A stretch of 64,000 nt of DNA, taken from positions 62,001 through 126,000 of the forward strand of contig DATJCX010000069.1 in assembly GCA_035497735.1 (NCBI GenBank), written 5' to 3'. The notes beneath the pieces are model-generated. The model was not told the DNA's origin. It ran no database searches and worked only from the letters and a program-made list of their open reading frames with translations. The stretch is from Brumimicrobium sp035497735 (lineage in GTDB: Bacteria > Bacteroidota > Bacteroidia > Flavobacteriales_D > Crocinitomicaceae). Of this stretch, positions 35,001 through 42,942 are shown piece after piece (position 1 is the stretch's first letter; every line of letters starts with the position of its first letter). A program made the translations under genes and the position numbers.

Positions 35001-35221
35001 CCGTCAACACCATTAATTACTTCCTCTAAAGGTGTTAATACAGCTTGGGCAACAGTCTCGGCACTTGCTCCAGGATAGTTTACCTTTACCTGAACACTAG
35101 GTGGGGCAATTTCTGGAAATCGAGTCACAGAAAGCCTACTCATTCCTAATAATCCTAGAAATATAAATAGCAATGCTACAACAACAGCTTGGATAGGCTT
35201 TGTAATAAGATTTTTAAGCAT
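32063..35221 (-). CDS. RND multidrug efflux permease (HAE1/AcrB family)
   Basis: Inner-membrane proton-driven exporter. The 1052 aa match AcrB/MexB length: TM1 at 10-30, large periplasmic loop, the TM4 pair in GIVVDDAIIVVE (the two essential Asp), a second loop and the last membrane group near GLLSKNAILIVEYA. The start MLKNLITKPIQAVVVALL is typical. Three nt separate it from the adaptor, and its end overlaps the channel gene by 11 nt. AcrB-type pumps take hydrophobic drugs, bile salts or dyes. Confidence 0.96.
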   Translation of the reverse strand: MLKNLITKPIQAVVVALLFIFLGLLGMSRLSVTRFPEIAPPSVQVKVNYPGASAETVAQAVLTPLEEVINGVDGMTYIESRASNSGAGVINIYFASGTDPDQAAVSVQTRVSEANSEIPSEVVQAGIAVTPRQRGNIMTINIYSDRDDDAYDETFIQAYALLNINREIKRVPGVANVSRIGQRNYSMRIWLNPEKIAAYGLTPQEVMQAVKEQNFEIAPGKFGEASDKVFEIPLRHKGRFSLPEEYENIAIRTNPDRSLLFLRDVARVEFGASNLGANNSVNGQPGLTLNLTQTAGSNAMEIDDNVRKVLKRISKSFPPGMKYAITYSVKEQIDASITQVKHTMIEAFILVFIIVFIFLQNFRSTIIPVIAIPVSLLGTFFFIYLLGFSINILTMFALVLAIGIVVDDAIIVVEAIYDKMHKTGMKAKQATLATMDEIRKVILSIAMVMIAVLTPVGFLEGPSGIFYKQFAYTLVIAILISVTISLTLVPSLSATFLKSNQARKRRGKRARHFVLIDYGMRKFFNRFNAMFDRFMRWYEKKVTFLIHNGKVTIAILSGTILLGAALMNYTPSEFIPTEDDSFITVSMALQPGASLARTQKTLNQAEEILKQREDIAGITTISGFNPTDNTPSSSFAVVYINLKPIKERGKVKKIEKIISSIQNELSDIDEATFQVYPRPTVQGFGDFSGVEIMFQDKMGGEFSDFEKVAQDFIAELNNDKSVARAFTSFNAKFPQYVLDIDYIKAKTLDINVNDLMKTIQAYYGRVQMGDFSRFGRQYRVYFQADAVYRSDAASFANIYVKNKDGEMLPVNTLVKLRSIQGPETVNRFNLFNTIPIKITPAQGKSTGDVLAAVERLAVNLESNYKYELTGMALEEKESAGQTGLIFGISILFVYLLLVAQYESFILPLSILIIVPTGFLGIYSVLNIVGITNNIYVQVGVIMLIGLLSKNAILIVEYALQQRKKGYSIIDAAIQGAVLRVRPILMTTLAFVAGLTPLMFAVGPSAKGNQSISIATSSGLLAGVFITIMVVPSLFVFFQSMDEKLKARFKNEN

Positions 35222-35224
35222 AAT

Positions 35225-36343
35225 TTATTTGTCTTCTTTTGGATTGATAAGCACTCCTTCTTCTAACTTATGGAATCCAGTTAGGATAACCTTGTCTCCA
35301 GGTTCTAAGCCACTCGAAATAATGTAATTTTGACCTGAAATTCCATCGATTTGAATGGCTGTTAGTCTGGCTTTACTGTTTTCGTCAACTGTATATACAA
35401 AAACTCTATCTTGCATAGTGATGACTGCTTCTTGGGGAACTAAAATAACACCAGCTTTAGATTCTTTTAAACGTACCGTTCCTGTATTACCAGAACGCAT
35501 TACCTCAGAAGAGTTGGGGAAAGATGCTCGTAATGAAATCGAACCTGTACTTCTGTTTACTTGTCCAGAAACAGCATCAACTATTCCCTTTTGCATATAT
35601 TCTGTTCCGTCTGCTAAGAATAACTGTGCCTCAGGTAATATATTACCCAAAGAGTTTCTAACGGAATCTTTATTGATTTTTTTGTCCTTTGTGAAGTATA
35701 AGTAATCTGATTCAGACATACTGAAGTAAACGAAAACATCACTCACGTCTGAAAGTACGGTTAACGCTGTCTTCTCGCTTCTTGTTACTAGGTTACCAAG
35801 TCTTTTCGGAATCATCCCGATGTAGCCTTGAACTGGCGCTTTAATAACTGTTCTATCTACATAAATTCTAGCACTCGCCACAGCCGCCGAAGCTCTTGCT
35901 AAGGATGCTTGTGCTACCTCATAGTTGGCTTTTACTGCTTCCAATTGAACACTAGCGATTACCTCATGTTCAACTAGTGGGCGTAAACGTTCTACTTCTA
36001 GTTTGGCGTTTTTTAATTTCGCACGCTCTATGTTTTCTGTAGCAACCTCGTTTTTTAAAACTTCTACATAAGGAGAAGGATCAATTTTGAATAAGGGCTG
36101 TCCTGCTTGAACATACTGTCCTTCATCCACATAAATCTCCTCCAATATACCTTCTACCTGAGAACGTATTTCAACGTTTACCTTTCCTTCGATTGTTCCA
36201 ATGTAATCCTTAACGGTAATTGCCGTTGTTGTATCAACATTTAAAACTGGTAAACTAAGGTACTCTTTCTCTGTCTTGTTGTTTGGGGTACAAGACATAA
36301 ATAGTAGAATCGTTACAAGGGCTATTGTTTTGTATAATTTCAT
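35225..36343 (-). CDS. RND efflux periplasmic adaptor (MexA/AcrA type) lipoprotein
   Basis: 372 aa, lipoprotein signal ending FMSCT (Cys18). Membrane-fusion architecture is seen: lipoyl-like halves (EIRSQVEGILEEIYVDEGQYVQAGQPLFKIDP and VIKAPVQGYIGMIPKRLG in part) around an alpha-hairpin (about 90-150), then beta-barrel and membrane-proximal domains to the end. It links the permease to the outer-membrane channel. It is the first gene of the operon; a 21-bp palindrome 50 nt upstream of the ATG is a likely repressor site. No regulator gene is adjacent. Confidence 0.95.
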   Translation of the reverse strand: MKLYKTIALVTILLFMSCTPNNKTEKEYLSLPVLNVDTTTAITVKDYIGTIEGKVNVEIRSQVEGILEEIYVDEGQYVQAGQPLFKIDPSPYVEVLKNEVATENIERAKLKNAKLEVERLRPLVEHEVIASVQLEAVKANYEVAQASLARASAAVASARIYVDRTVIKAPVQGYIGMIPKRLGNLVTRSEKTALTVLSDVSDVFVYFSMSESDYLYFTKDKKINKDSVRNSLGNILPEAQLFLADGTEYMQKGIVDAVSGQVNRSTGSISLRASFPNSSEVMRSGNTGTVRLKESKAGVILVPQEAVITMQDRVFVYTVDENSKARLTAIQIDGISGQNYIISSGLEPGDKVILTGFHKLEEGVLINPKEDK

Positions 36344-36392
36344 AATTGCTTAAATACTTAACTAGCATTTTACGAAGTGTTAACCTGTAAGA

Positions 36393-36413
36393 ATTAATGA
36401 ATAATTCATTAAT
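36393..36413. promoter_or_regulatory. Palindromic operator candidate before the RND operon
   Basis: Perfect palindrome with 10-bp arms ATTAATGAAT and ATTCATTAAT around a central A, located 50-70 nt before the adaptor ATG. Size and position suit a dimeric TetR- or MarR-type repressor. No such gene is in the window. Confidence 0.5.
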
Positions 36414-36540
36414 GGATTACAAAAAACGCAAATGCTTTATGTGTATTATCTTCGAAATTATGATAATATTTTAAAATGACCCTCTTCTTATTGATTTTAT
36501 AACAATTTTTAAGAAGTATGAGTTCGAGGTAAAGTAAGAG

Positions 36541-36564
36541 GAGCAAGGCTTATTTTCCTTGCTC
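36541..36564 (-). terminator. Weak hairpin over the rhodanese stop codon
   Basis: GAGCAAGG (36541-36548) pairs with CCTTGCTC (36557-36564); the stop codon lies in the 8-nt loop. Only a poor T tract follows on the minus strand. Confidence 0.4.
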
Positions 36565-36945
36565 TTTCTTTATTTTTTCTAAAGTTTGAGTATTCACACC
36601 ATTGATGATGTTTTCAAACCCTTTTTTCTCTAACATTGTTTTAGCACTTCCTGAACGTGCACCGCTACGACAGTAAACTACTATTTGGTCTTTTCCTTCG
36701 AATTCTTCAGCACGCGCATCTATTTCGTTTAAAGGTATGTTAACCGCACCTTCTAAATGTCCAGATGCAAATTCTCCTGGTGTTCGAACGTCAACTATAA
36801 AAGCCTTATCAAAGTCTATTGTGTTGTCTTTATTCTGCTCTGTAGCAGTTCCACTTTTGTTAGCCGACTGAGAATTTGAACAACTTGCAAAAGTAAAGCT
36901 TATTGCAATCATTAAGATTGCTGCCATGTTTTTTCCTAAATTCAT
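36550..36945 (-). CDS. Rhodanese-domain lipoprotein
   Basis: 131 aa with a signal peptide ending FASCS (lipid Cys22) and a single rhodanese domain (about 45-125). The active loop CRSGARSG has the catalytic Cys, so sulfur transfer to cyanide or thiols is plausible in the periplasm. It is the first of three sulfur-related minus-strand genes but has its own promoter box (37012-37019) and lies 154 nt from the next, so they are neighbours rather than one operon. Rhodanese folds can also serve as phosphatases or redox helpers. Confidence 0.88.
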   Translation of the reverse strand: MNLGKNMAAILMIAISFTFASCSNSQSANKSGTATEQNKDNTIDFDKAFIVDVRTPGEFASGHLEGAVNIPLNEIDARAEEFEGKDQIVVYCRSGARSGSAKTMLEKKGFENIINGVNTQTLEKIKKEQGK

Positions 36946-37011
36946 TTTATTTATTTTTAAGTGTGTAATAAATGTTTAAAGCCATAGCCTTTGACTCTAT
37001 ATGTGAATACA

Positions 37012-37019
37012 CAAAATTA
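37012..37019 (-). promoter_or_regulatory. -7 promoter box for the rhodanese lipoprotein
   Basis: TAATTTTG on the minus strand, about 66 nt before the ATG. No convincing -33 box. Confidence 0.4.
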
Positions 37020-37099
37020 ATTGTTTCGTTTATCCGAATCTGTAACAATTATCACTTAAATGTAAATCATTTAATCGAAAACATATCTTATTTCCATGA

Positions 37100-38503
37100 T
37101 TAATTCTGGCAACTCATACTTTTTTGTGGAAGATTGGTTTTTTTAATTGCATTCATTCCTCCTTCAACTTCAGTGAAGTTTCTATAACCTCTTGCTTGAA
37201 GAATACTTGCTGCAGTCATACTTCTGTAACCACCTTGGCAGTGAACAAAGAAATGTTCCTTTGCGTTAACTTCTCCAATCCAGTCGTTGATATTTTGAAG
37301 TGTTTTAAGTTCTGCTCCTTCTATATGGGTATTGTTGTATTCTCCAACTTGGCGAACATCAACTACTTTAGAAGTTGCAGTCTTATTATAGCGATCTTCA
37401 AATTCATTGGCCGTAATTCTATCAATTTTATCTACTTCTTTTCCTGCTGTTTCCCATGCTTCAAAGCCACCGTCTAGGTATCCTAATACATTGTCGAATC
37501 CAACACGACTTAAACGAATAATAGCTTCTTCTTGACAGTCTTTGTCGGTAACTAACAATAGTTTTTGATTCACATCACCGATAACCGAACCAACAAGTGG
37601 TGCAAAACTTCCTCCTAGTCCGATATTAACAGAGTTTGGAACAAATCCTTTCCAGAAAACCGTGTCGTGACGGGTGTCTAAAATCAAAGCACCGCTTTGT
37701 TCTGCTACTGCTTCAAAATCTACAGGTGACAACGGTGTTAATCCTGTTTGAATTACTTCTTCTACATTCTTATAACCTGATTTATTCATGGCTACGTTTG
37801 CGCCAAAATACACAGGGGGAGGAGTTAAACCATCTAATACTGCTTCAATAAATGCTTCTTTATTAGGCTGATTTAAAGCGTAGTTCATCTTTTTCTGATT
37901 CCCTAAAGTATCTACTGTTTCTTTCATCATGTTCTTTCCACATGAAGAACCAGCACCATGCGCAGGATAAACGATTACATCATCTGCCAAAGGCATAATC
38001 TTTGTCATTAGTGAATCGTATAGATAACCCGCTAAGTCTTCTTGGGTAAGATGTCCTGCCTTTTGTGCAAGATCTGGTCTTCCTACATCTCCTAAGAATA
38101 AAGTGTCGCCAGAGAAGATACAGTGGTCTTTTCCATCTTTGTCTATCAGTAAAATAGTGATACTCTCCATGGTATGTCCTGGAGTATGTAAAATTTTCAA
38201 TTGAATGTCGCCAACTTGCAATACTTGATTGTCTTTAGCGATGATACATTCGAATTTCGGTTCTGCAGTTGGACCATATATGATTTGTGCACCAGTAGCT
38301 TTTGCTAAATCCAAGTGGCCAGAAACAAAGTCAGCATGAAAATGTGTTTCAATAATGTACTTTAATTGTACGCCATCGTTTTCTAACTTTTTTAAGTAGG
38401 GCTGAATTTCTCTAAGTGGGTCAATTATAACCGCCTCTCCATTACTTGTAATGTAGTAAGCTCCTTGAGCTAAGCATCCTGTGTATATTTGTTCAATTTG
38501 CAT
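37100..38503 (-). CDS. MBL-fold hydrolase fused to two rhodanese domains (persulfide dioxygenase-like)
   Basis: 467 aa. The N-terminal metallo-beta-lactamase domain (1-245) has THFHAD with H54, H56 and D58 and later metal-site residues (HTPGH, FSGDTLF, PAHGAG). This arrangement, followed by two rhodanese units (about 260-360 and 365-460), matches persulfide dioxygenase-rhodanese fusions that oxidise glutathione or related persulfides to sulfite. Only the second rhodanese keeps the active Cys (HCQGGYRS); the first is degenerate (LVTDKDCQEEA). The activity is inferred. Confidence 0.88.
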   Translation of the reverse strand: MQIEQIYTGCLAQGAYYITSNGEAVIIDPLREIQPYLKKLENDGVQLKYIIETHFHADFVSGHLDLAKATGAQIIYGPTAEPKFECIIAKDNQVLQVGDIQLKILHTPGHTMESITILLIDKDGKDHCIFSGDTLFLGDVGRPDLAQKAGHLTQEDLAGYLYDSLMTKIMPLADDVIVYPAHGAGSSCGKNMMKETVDTLGNQKKMNYALNQPNKEAFIEAVLDGLTPPPVYFGANVAMNKSGYKNVEEVIQTGLTPLSPVDFEAVAEQSGALILDTRHDTVFWKGFVPNSVNIGLGGSFAPLVGSVIGDVNQKLLLVTDKDCQEEAIIRLSRVGFDNVLGYLDGGFEAWETAGKEVDKIDRITANEFEDRYNKTATSKVVDVRQVGEYNNTHIEGAELKTLQNINDWIGEVNAKEHFFVHCQGGYRSMTAASILQARGYRNFTEVEGGMNAIKKTNLPQKSMSCQN

Positions 38504-38530
38504 TTTTATTCTATTAATTCGTTTTTTTTA

Positions 38531-38538
38531 CAAAGTTA
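38531..38538 (-). promoter_or_regulatory. -7 promoter box for the MBL-rhodanese gene
   Basis: TAACTTTG on the minus strand, 27 nt before the ATG at 38503, with TTG 21 nt further up. It overlaps the stop of the upstream methyltransferase gene. Confidence 0.45.
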
Positions 38539-39126
38539 AATTTTTTGAAGATTTAACCACAATTCATTTCCTTTTCTAGCTGGATGTGAGTTATAACATT
38601 CTTCCATTTTTAGCACTTTAAAGCGCTTTTCAAATAAGGGTAAATAATCTTTTATGTGCCCGCCGTATGGAGGTCCGCCTTGAAAATCAATGTTAAACAG
38701 TAAACCAACAAGTCGGCCATTTGTTGTAAGCAATTCACTCATTTTCTGAACATATTGTTCTCTATGATGTGGGTATAGCGCACAAAAAAATGTTTGCTCA
38801 ATGATGAGGTCGAATTGTCCTTTGAAATCAAAGAAGTCTCCTTCCACAATTTTAATAGCTGGAATGTCCTTGAATTTTTCTTGAAGTTTTTCAACTAAAA
38901 CAGTTGAAATATCCAAAACGGTAATATTTGTAAAGCCTTGTTTCGCAATGTACTCTGCTTCGTGCGAAAGTCCGCCTCCTGGAATTAGTATGGCCAAATC
39001 TTTGTTTTCAATCTGGTCAATATATTCTTTTATGGGTGGCGAAACTTCTCCCATATCCCATCCAATTTGATTGCTGATATATTTTATATCCCAGAATCTT
39101 TTCCCTAAAGCTAACTCTTCATCCAT
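38536..39126 (-). CDS. TPMT-like SAM-dependent methyltransferase
   Basis: 196 aa. The fold is class I SAM methyltransferase of the thiopurine S-methyltransferase type: start ALGKRFWDIKYISNQIGWDMGEVSPPIKEYI, SAM motif AILIPGGGLSHEAEYIAKQG and FDLIIEQTFFCALYPHHREQYV, all features of that family. Known members methylate thiols, sulfide or selenium and tellurium. Beside the rhodanese and MBL-rhodanese genes, thiol or sulfide methylation is a reasonable guess. It is the third gene of the sulfur group, 33 nt upstream of the MBL start. Confidence 0.82.
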   Translation of the reverse strand: MDEELALGKRFWDIKYISNQIGWDMGEVSPPIKEYIDQIENKDLAILIPGGGLSHEAEYIAKQGFTNITVLDISTVLVEKLQEKFKDIPAIKIVEGDFFDFKGQFDLIIEQTFFCALYPHHREQYVQKMSELLTTNGRLVGLLFNIDFQGGPPYGGHIKDYLPLFEKRFKVLKMEECYNSHPARKGNELWLNLQKI

Positions 39127-39273
39127 TTTAATTCGATTTACTTTTGCTCTAAGTTAAGGGAAATTATCTAAAAATGGCATGCATTAAAGTCTACTTTTAC
39201 TACTGCAACTATTTTTATTTCTGTTTTTGTGAATTATTTGCAAACATATATCTCTTATTCATCAAGTTATCAC

Positions 39274-39281
39274 TATTTTTG
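39274..39281 (+). promoter_or_regulatory. -7 promoter box for ndk
   Basis: TATTTTTG, exact consensus, with a 39-nt leader to the ATG. Confidence 0.5.
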
Positions 39282-39320
39282 CGCGTGAATTAGAATAATC
39301 AATTAAAAAAGCAAAATAAA

Positions 39321-39743
39321 ATGGCAGGAAATAGAACATTTACAATGATTAAGCCAGATGCAGTTAAAGCTGGTAACATCGGAAACATTCTTCAAATGAT
39401 TACTGATGGTGGTTTCAAGATTGTTGCAATGAAATATAGACAATTAACAGAAGATCAAGCAAAAAAATTCTACGAAGTACACGCTGAGCGTCCTTTCTAC
39501 GGAGAATTAGTTGAATTCATGACTTCTGGTCCTATCGTTGCTGCTATTTTAGAAAAAGACAATGCAGTTGAGGATTTCCGTAAATTAATCGGAGCTACAA
39601 ACCCAGCTGATGCAGCTGAAGGAACAATCCGTAAGAGATATGCAGCTTCATTAGGAGAAAATGCAGTTCACGGTTCAGATTCTGATGAAAATGCTAAAAT
39701 CGAAGGTGACTTTCATTTCGCAGCAAACGAAATCGTAGGTTAA
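39321..39743 (+). CDS. ndk: Nucleoside diphosphate kinase
   Basis: Moves the gamma-phosphate from ATP to other nucleoside diphosphates through a phosphohistidine. The 140 aa match the family length, with active H117 in NAVHGSDS, the nucleotide-site FTMIKPDAV near the N-terminus and ATNPADAAEGTIRK. It stands alone with its own promoter box and terminator (39765-39799). Confidence 0.97.
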   Translation: MAGNRTFTMIKPDAVKAGNIGNILQMITDGGFKIVAMKYRQLTEDQAKKFYEVHAERPFYGELVEFMTSGPIVAAILEKDNAVEDFRKLIGATNPADAAEGTIRKRYAASLGENAVHGSDSDENAKIEGDFHFAANEIVG

Positions 39744-39764
39744 TCTAAAGATTAATAAATAGTT

Positions 39765-39799
39765 AAAAAGAGATTGTTCGAAAGGACAGTCTCTTTTTT
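39765..39799 (+). terminator. Terminator after ndk
   Basis: 13-bp stem with one G-U pair (39765-39777 with 39786-39798), 8-nt loop, T tract. Confidence 0.8.
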
Positions 39800-39882
39800 G
39801 TTTTTTACGAGTTGGCTACTGGAAGTTTTGACTTTTCTTTATTATCTTGACAAAAGTCAGTGGTATTCGCTAATTAAATATT

Positions 39883-39890
39883 TATCTTTG
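39883..39890 (+). promoter_or_regulatory. -7 promoter box for ferredoxin
   Basis: TATCTTTG, exact consensus, 20 nt before the ATG at 39911. Confidence 0.5.
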
Positions 39891-39910
39891 CAGTCGAAAA
39901 TAAACCAATC

Positions 39911-40240
39911 ATGGAAAAAACAGTTACAATTTACGTCATTGATAGAGAAGGAGTGAAGCATACATTGGATGCTCCAACAGACATGAATATGAATGTTATG
40001 GAGGTGTGTAAGTCTTACGAATTACCTGTCGAAGGTCGATGTGGTGGAATGGCAATGTGTGCTTCTTGTCAGGTTTATTTAGAGTCTGATCATGATTTGG
40101 ACGAACAATCTGATGCTGAATTGGATATGTTGGATCAAGCTTTCTTCGTAGAAGACAATAGCCGTTTAGGTTGTCAAATTCCTATCACAGAAGAAATTGA
40201 CCAAATCGTATTTAGATTGGCGCCTGCAGAAGATGCCTAA
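39911..40240 (+). CDS. 2Fe-2S ferredoxin
   Basis: 109-aa electron carrier. The four cluster ligands are C44, C50, C53 and C88 (RCGGMAMCASC then LGC), the C-x5-C-x2-C spacing of the adrenodoxin/ISC-type ferredoxins. A long acidic stretch between C53 and C88 is typical. It may serve Fe-S assembly or a reductase, none of which is adjacent. The gene is monocistronic and converges with nadE after 11 nt with no terminator visible. Confidence 0.92.
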   Translation: MEKTVTIYVIDREGVKHTLDAPTDMNMNVMEVCKSYELPVEGRCGGMAMCASCQVYLESDHDLDEQSDAELDMLDQAFFVEDNSRLGCQIPITEEIDQIVFRLAPAEDA

Positions 40241-40251
40241 TTAAATTCTTA

Positions 40252-41034
40252 TTATTTTCTTAAATGTGAGACTTCACAAATTGGAATAGGCTGTACCTTA
40301 TGCTGATTAATCGCATGCAGTTTACGGTACAACTCAAGTACATGCAGTTGTCTTTCATTCAAATCTTCCACATCCCCTTCAAAAGTCATTGCAAACTCGA
40401 GTTCATCATAGGTAGCACCAATTTGATCCTCATCTGTTCTGCCGTCAGACCATAAACCATCGGTAGGCCTAGCATTCAAGATTTCTTCAATCACATTCAG
40501 TTCTTTGGCTAATTGGTAAACTTCAGATTTTAATAAATCCCCAATTGGATTGATGTCAACTCCACCATCACCGTATTTTGTGAAAAATCCGATTCCGTAA
40601 TCTTCGATTTTATTTCCAGTTCCGGTAACCAATAGTTGATTGGCTTGTGCAATAGCATATAAAGTCATCATTCTTAATCGAGAACGTGAATTGGCCATTG
40701 CTAAAAGATTTTCCTTGGTGTCTGTTGGTAAACTATCCTCAAAACTATTGAAAGAAGCTGTTAAGTCAACTTCCATCGTTTTTACGTTGGGAAAGTTTTT
40801 CACCAAATAATCGATTTGTTTTTGTGCTCTAGCATGCTCACTACTCGCTTGACGAATGGGAAGGCTAAGAAGTAGTACTTCTTTCTTTGTTAGTGCGCAT
40901 AAAGTAGCGACAACCGCCGAATCTACCCCTCCAGAAACACCAAGCGTAAAACCTTTGATAGAGATATGCTCTATATAAGAATTAAGCCAATCCACGATGT
41001 GATTGGCTATTATTTTATAATTCAATTCAGACAT
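40252..41034 (-). CDS. nadE: NAD+ synthase, ammonia-dependent type
   Basis: Converts NaAD to NAD+ with ATP. The 260 aa are only the synthetase domain, with the pyrophosphatase loop SGGVDSA (34-40), LLVTGTGNKIEDYGIGFFTKYGDGGVD and the SDGRTDEDQIG block. No nitrilase/glutaminase domain is attached, so ammonia is the nitrogen donor. It lies 6 nt from the upstream barrel gene and 897 nt from gldB; in other flavobacteria nadE is often near gldBC, from memory. Confidence 0.93.
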   Translation of the reverse strand: MSELNYKIIANHIVDWLNSYIEHISIKGFTLGVSGGVDSAVVATLCALTKKEVLLLSLPIRQASSEHARAQKQIDYLVKNFPNVKTMEVDLTASFNSFEDSLPTDTKENLLAMANSRSRLRMMTLYAIAQANQLLVTGTGNKIEDYGIGFFTKYGDGGVDINPIGDLLKSEVYQLAKELNVIEEILNARPTDGLWSDGRTDEDQIGATYDELEFAMTFEGDVEDLNERQLHVLELYRKLHAINQHKVQPIPICEVSHLRK

Positions 41035-41040
41035 TGTTTA

Positions 41041-41847
41041 TTAAAACAACACAGATACTTTCAGCAATAATTGCCCTTGTTTTAAACTTGGTTGGTAGTA
41101 ACCGTCTTTATCAGATGGTCGAGATCCATTCTCCAAGTTGTAAAGTGATCTTGTGTTCTTAATTCCTTGGTTAAATACATTTGAGAAACCATAGAAGTAT
41201 CCTAATTCAGCCACTAAAACAGTGTTTCCAGTGATGTTGTATTCCGCACCTCCTGTGATACCTACAGATCCTTTGTAGAATGATAAAGTTCCTTTTGAAG
41301 TCATGTCTTTTAATTCGCTAACATTTTCCATGTTTCCATCATTGTCATAACCTACCCCTTCGTTAGTTGCTCTTGTCATTAAGTTGAAACTGTTTCTGAT
41401 TCCGAATCTACCGAAATATCTAAAATACCCTAAGTAGCTTGATTGAAACTTCAACATTACAGGAATCGTTAAATAGATACTGTTGTGTTTTCTTTCTTCT
41501 AAAAGGAAAGTGCTGTGTGCTTTTGATGCATCAAAATCTTTTACTCTGAAAATGTTTTTATCGTTGTAATCGAAGTAAACAGAATCGTTGTAAAATGTTT
41601 TGAATTTGTCAAACTCAAACTCTAGACCTGTTGTTAATCCGATGTTTGTCGAGAAATTCCAATCCATTGTCATTCCTACTAGGAAAGTTCCTCCCAACTT
41701 AGAGTCAATTGTAACCGTTTGTGGTGTATTAAAAGACATTGCTCCACCCAAAGTTAGACCTGCTTGTAACTTTTTAGACGATGCATCCTGAGCGTATGTA
41801 GTAAACGCTGTTGCAATAATTAACGTGAAAGTCAGTAATTTTTTCAT
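41041..41847 (-). CDS. Outer-membrane beta-barrel protein (PorT-like)
   Basis: 268 aa with a signal peptide (residues 1-19, ending TYAQ). The body shows amphipathic strands of an eight-stranded barrel of the PorT/OmpW-like class (LGGAMSFNTP, TGLEFEFDKF, LMLKFQSSYLGYFRYFGRFGI), ending QLLLKVSVLF with a terminal Phe. PorT is a T9SS protein in Porphyromonas; whether this is its orthologue is uncertain because the family is large. It is first in a two-gene operon with nadE. Confidence 0.8.
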   Translation of the reverse strand: MKKLLTFTLIIATAFTTYAQDASSKKLQAGLTLGGAMSFNTPQTVTIDSKLGGTFLVGMTMDWNFSTNIGLTTGLEFEFDKFKTFYNDSVYFDYNDKNIFRVKDFDASKAHSTFLLEERKHNSIYLTIPVMLKFQSSYLGYFRYFGRFGIRNSFNLMTRATNEGVGYDNDGNMENVSELKDMTSKGTLSFYKGSVGITGGAEYNITGNTVLVAELGYFYGFSNVFNQGIKNTRSLYNLENGSRPSDKDGYYQPSLKQGQLLLKVSVLF

Positions 41848-41934
41848 ATTTTTGTTTTCTATAAATTTTAGAAAGTGGTTAGTTCTACTTTGCTAAATTT
41901 TAATTCATATTAAACAACAAAATTATAAATATTG

Positions 41935-42939
41935 ATGGACAAAAGAAAATCATTTGCTGTATTATTTATTTTATCTTCATTTCTTTTCTCTTGTAGTTCA
42001 AATCCTTTGGATATAAAACTAGATAATTCACCAGTAGAAATTGAGTTTACGAACGTGGATTCCTATATAAATGGTAAGGATAGAGAGGAAGTGACTGCAA
42101 ATATAAAAATGCTAGATGAGAAGCTGGGTGATTTATTTATTTTTGAATTGAGTCATAATATTCGTGCAAATGTTGTCGATTCTACCTACCCAATCGTCTA
42201 TGATTTCTATAATATGGACTATATTAAAGAAATGGAAGCAGAAAAGGAGAAACTTTACCCAGAATTAACTGCGCATGAAGGTCGAATAAACAAAGCATTT
42301 CAATATTTAACGCACTATTTCGGAGACTCTCTTCTTCCAAAGAACATATTTTATATGAATAAGATGTTCTCCTTGATTACTTGTAATGAAGAGAATATTT
42401 CTGTTGGTCTAGAAAGTTATATCTCCCCAAAAAGTGACATCGTAGAATCTGTGCCTGGCGATCAATTGTACCAATGGCAAAGAGATAGAATGGATATTTC
42501 TTTTTTGGAAAGAGATGTTTTACTAAGTTGGATTCAGGTGCAATTATTTCAAGAAATGGATGGGAATCTTGTAGAACACATGATTCAGGCTGGAAAAATT
42601 CTATATATTTTGAACGCTGTCTTTCCGAAGGAAACGGAAGCTTATATTTTAAGATATAGTGAAGACCAATATAAATGGGCAAAGAATAATGAAGAGAATG
42701 TTTGGAATTATTTGGTTGGACAACAGATGTTGTTTAAAAATGATGAAACCATAAAAACAAACTTTATGAATGAAGGCCCAACTACTATTGGATTAGAAGA
42801 AGGTGCGCCTGATAGATACGGTCAGTATTTAGGATATAAAATTGTGAAAGGGTATATGCTTAAAAACAAAGCATTATCTTTGCAGGAATTAATTAATACA
42901 AAGTATAATAATATTTTGCAAACATATGAAATTCATTAA
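41935..42939 (+). CDS. gldB: Gliding motility lipoprotein GldB
   Basis: 334-aa lipoprotein from the ATG at 41935 (the frame could also open at TTG 41932). The signal peptide ends FLFSC (Cys20). The body carries the GldB pattern, including the C-terminal APDRYGQYLGYKIVKGYM segment. In Flavobacterium johnsoniae GldB is essential for gliding; its precise role is unknown. gldC starts 3 nt after the stop, so the two are translated from one mRNA. No clear -7 box is seen before it. Confidence 0.9.
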   Translation: MDKRKSFAVLFILSSFLFSCSSNPLDIKLDNSPVEIEFTNVDSYINGKDREEVTANIKMLDEKLGDLFIFELSHNIRANVVDSTYPIVYDFYNMDYIKEMEAEKEKLYPELTAHEGRINKAFQYLTHYFGDSLLPKNIFYMNKMFSLITCNEENISVGLESYISPKSDIVESVPGDQLYQWQRDRMDISFLERDVLLSWIQVQLFQEMDGNLVEHMIQAGKILYILNAVFPKETEAYILRYSEDQYKWAKNNEENVWNYLVGQQMLFKNDETIKTNFMNEGPTTIGLEEGAPDRYGQYLGYKIVKGYMLKNKALSLQELINTKYNNILQTYEIH

Positions 42940-42942
42940 ATT

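Noticed and set aside
41932..41934. TTG as start of gldB
   Set aside because: An ATG follows directly and leaves the lipoprotein signal unchanged.
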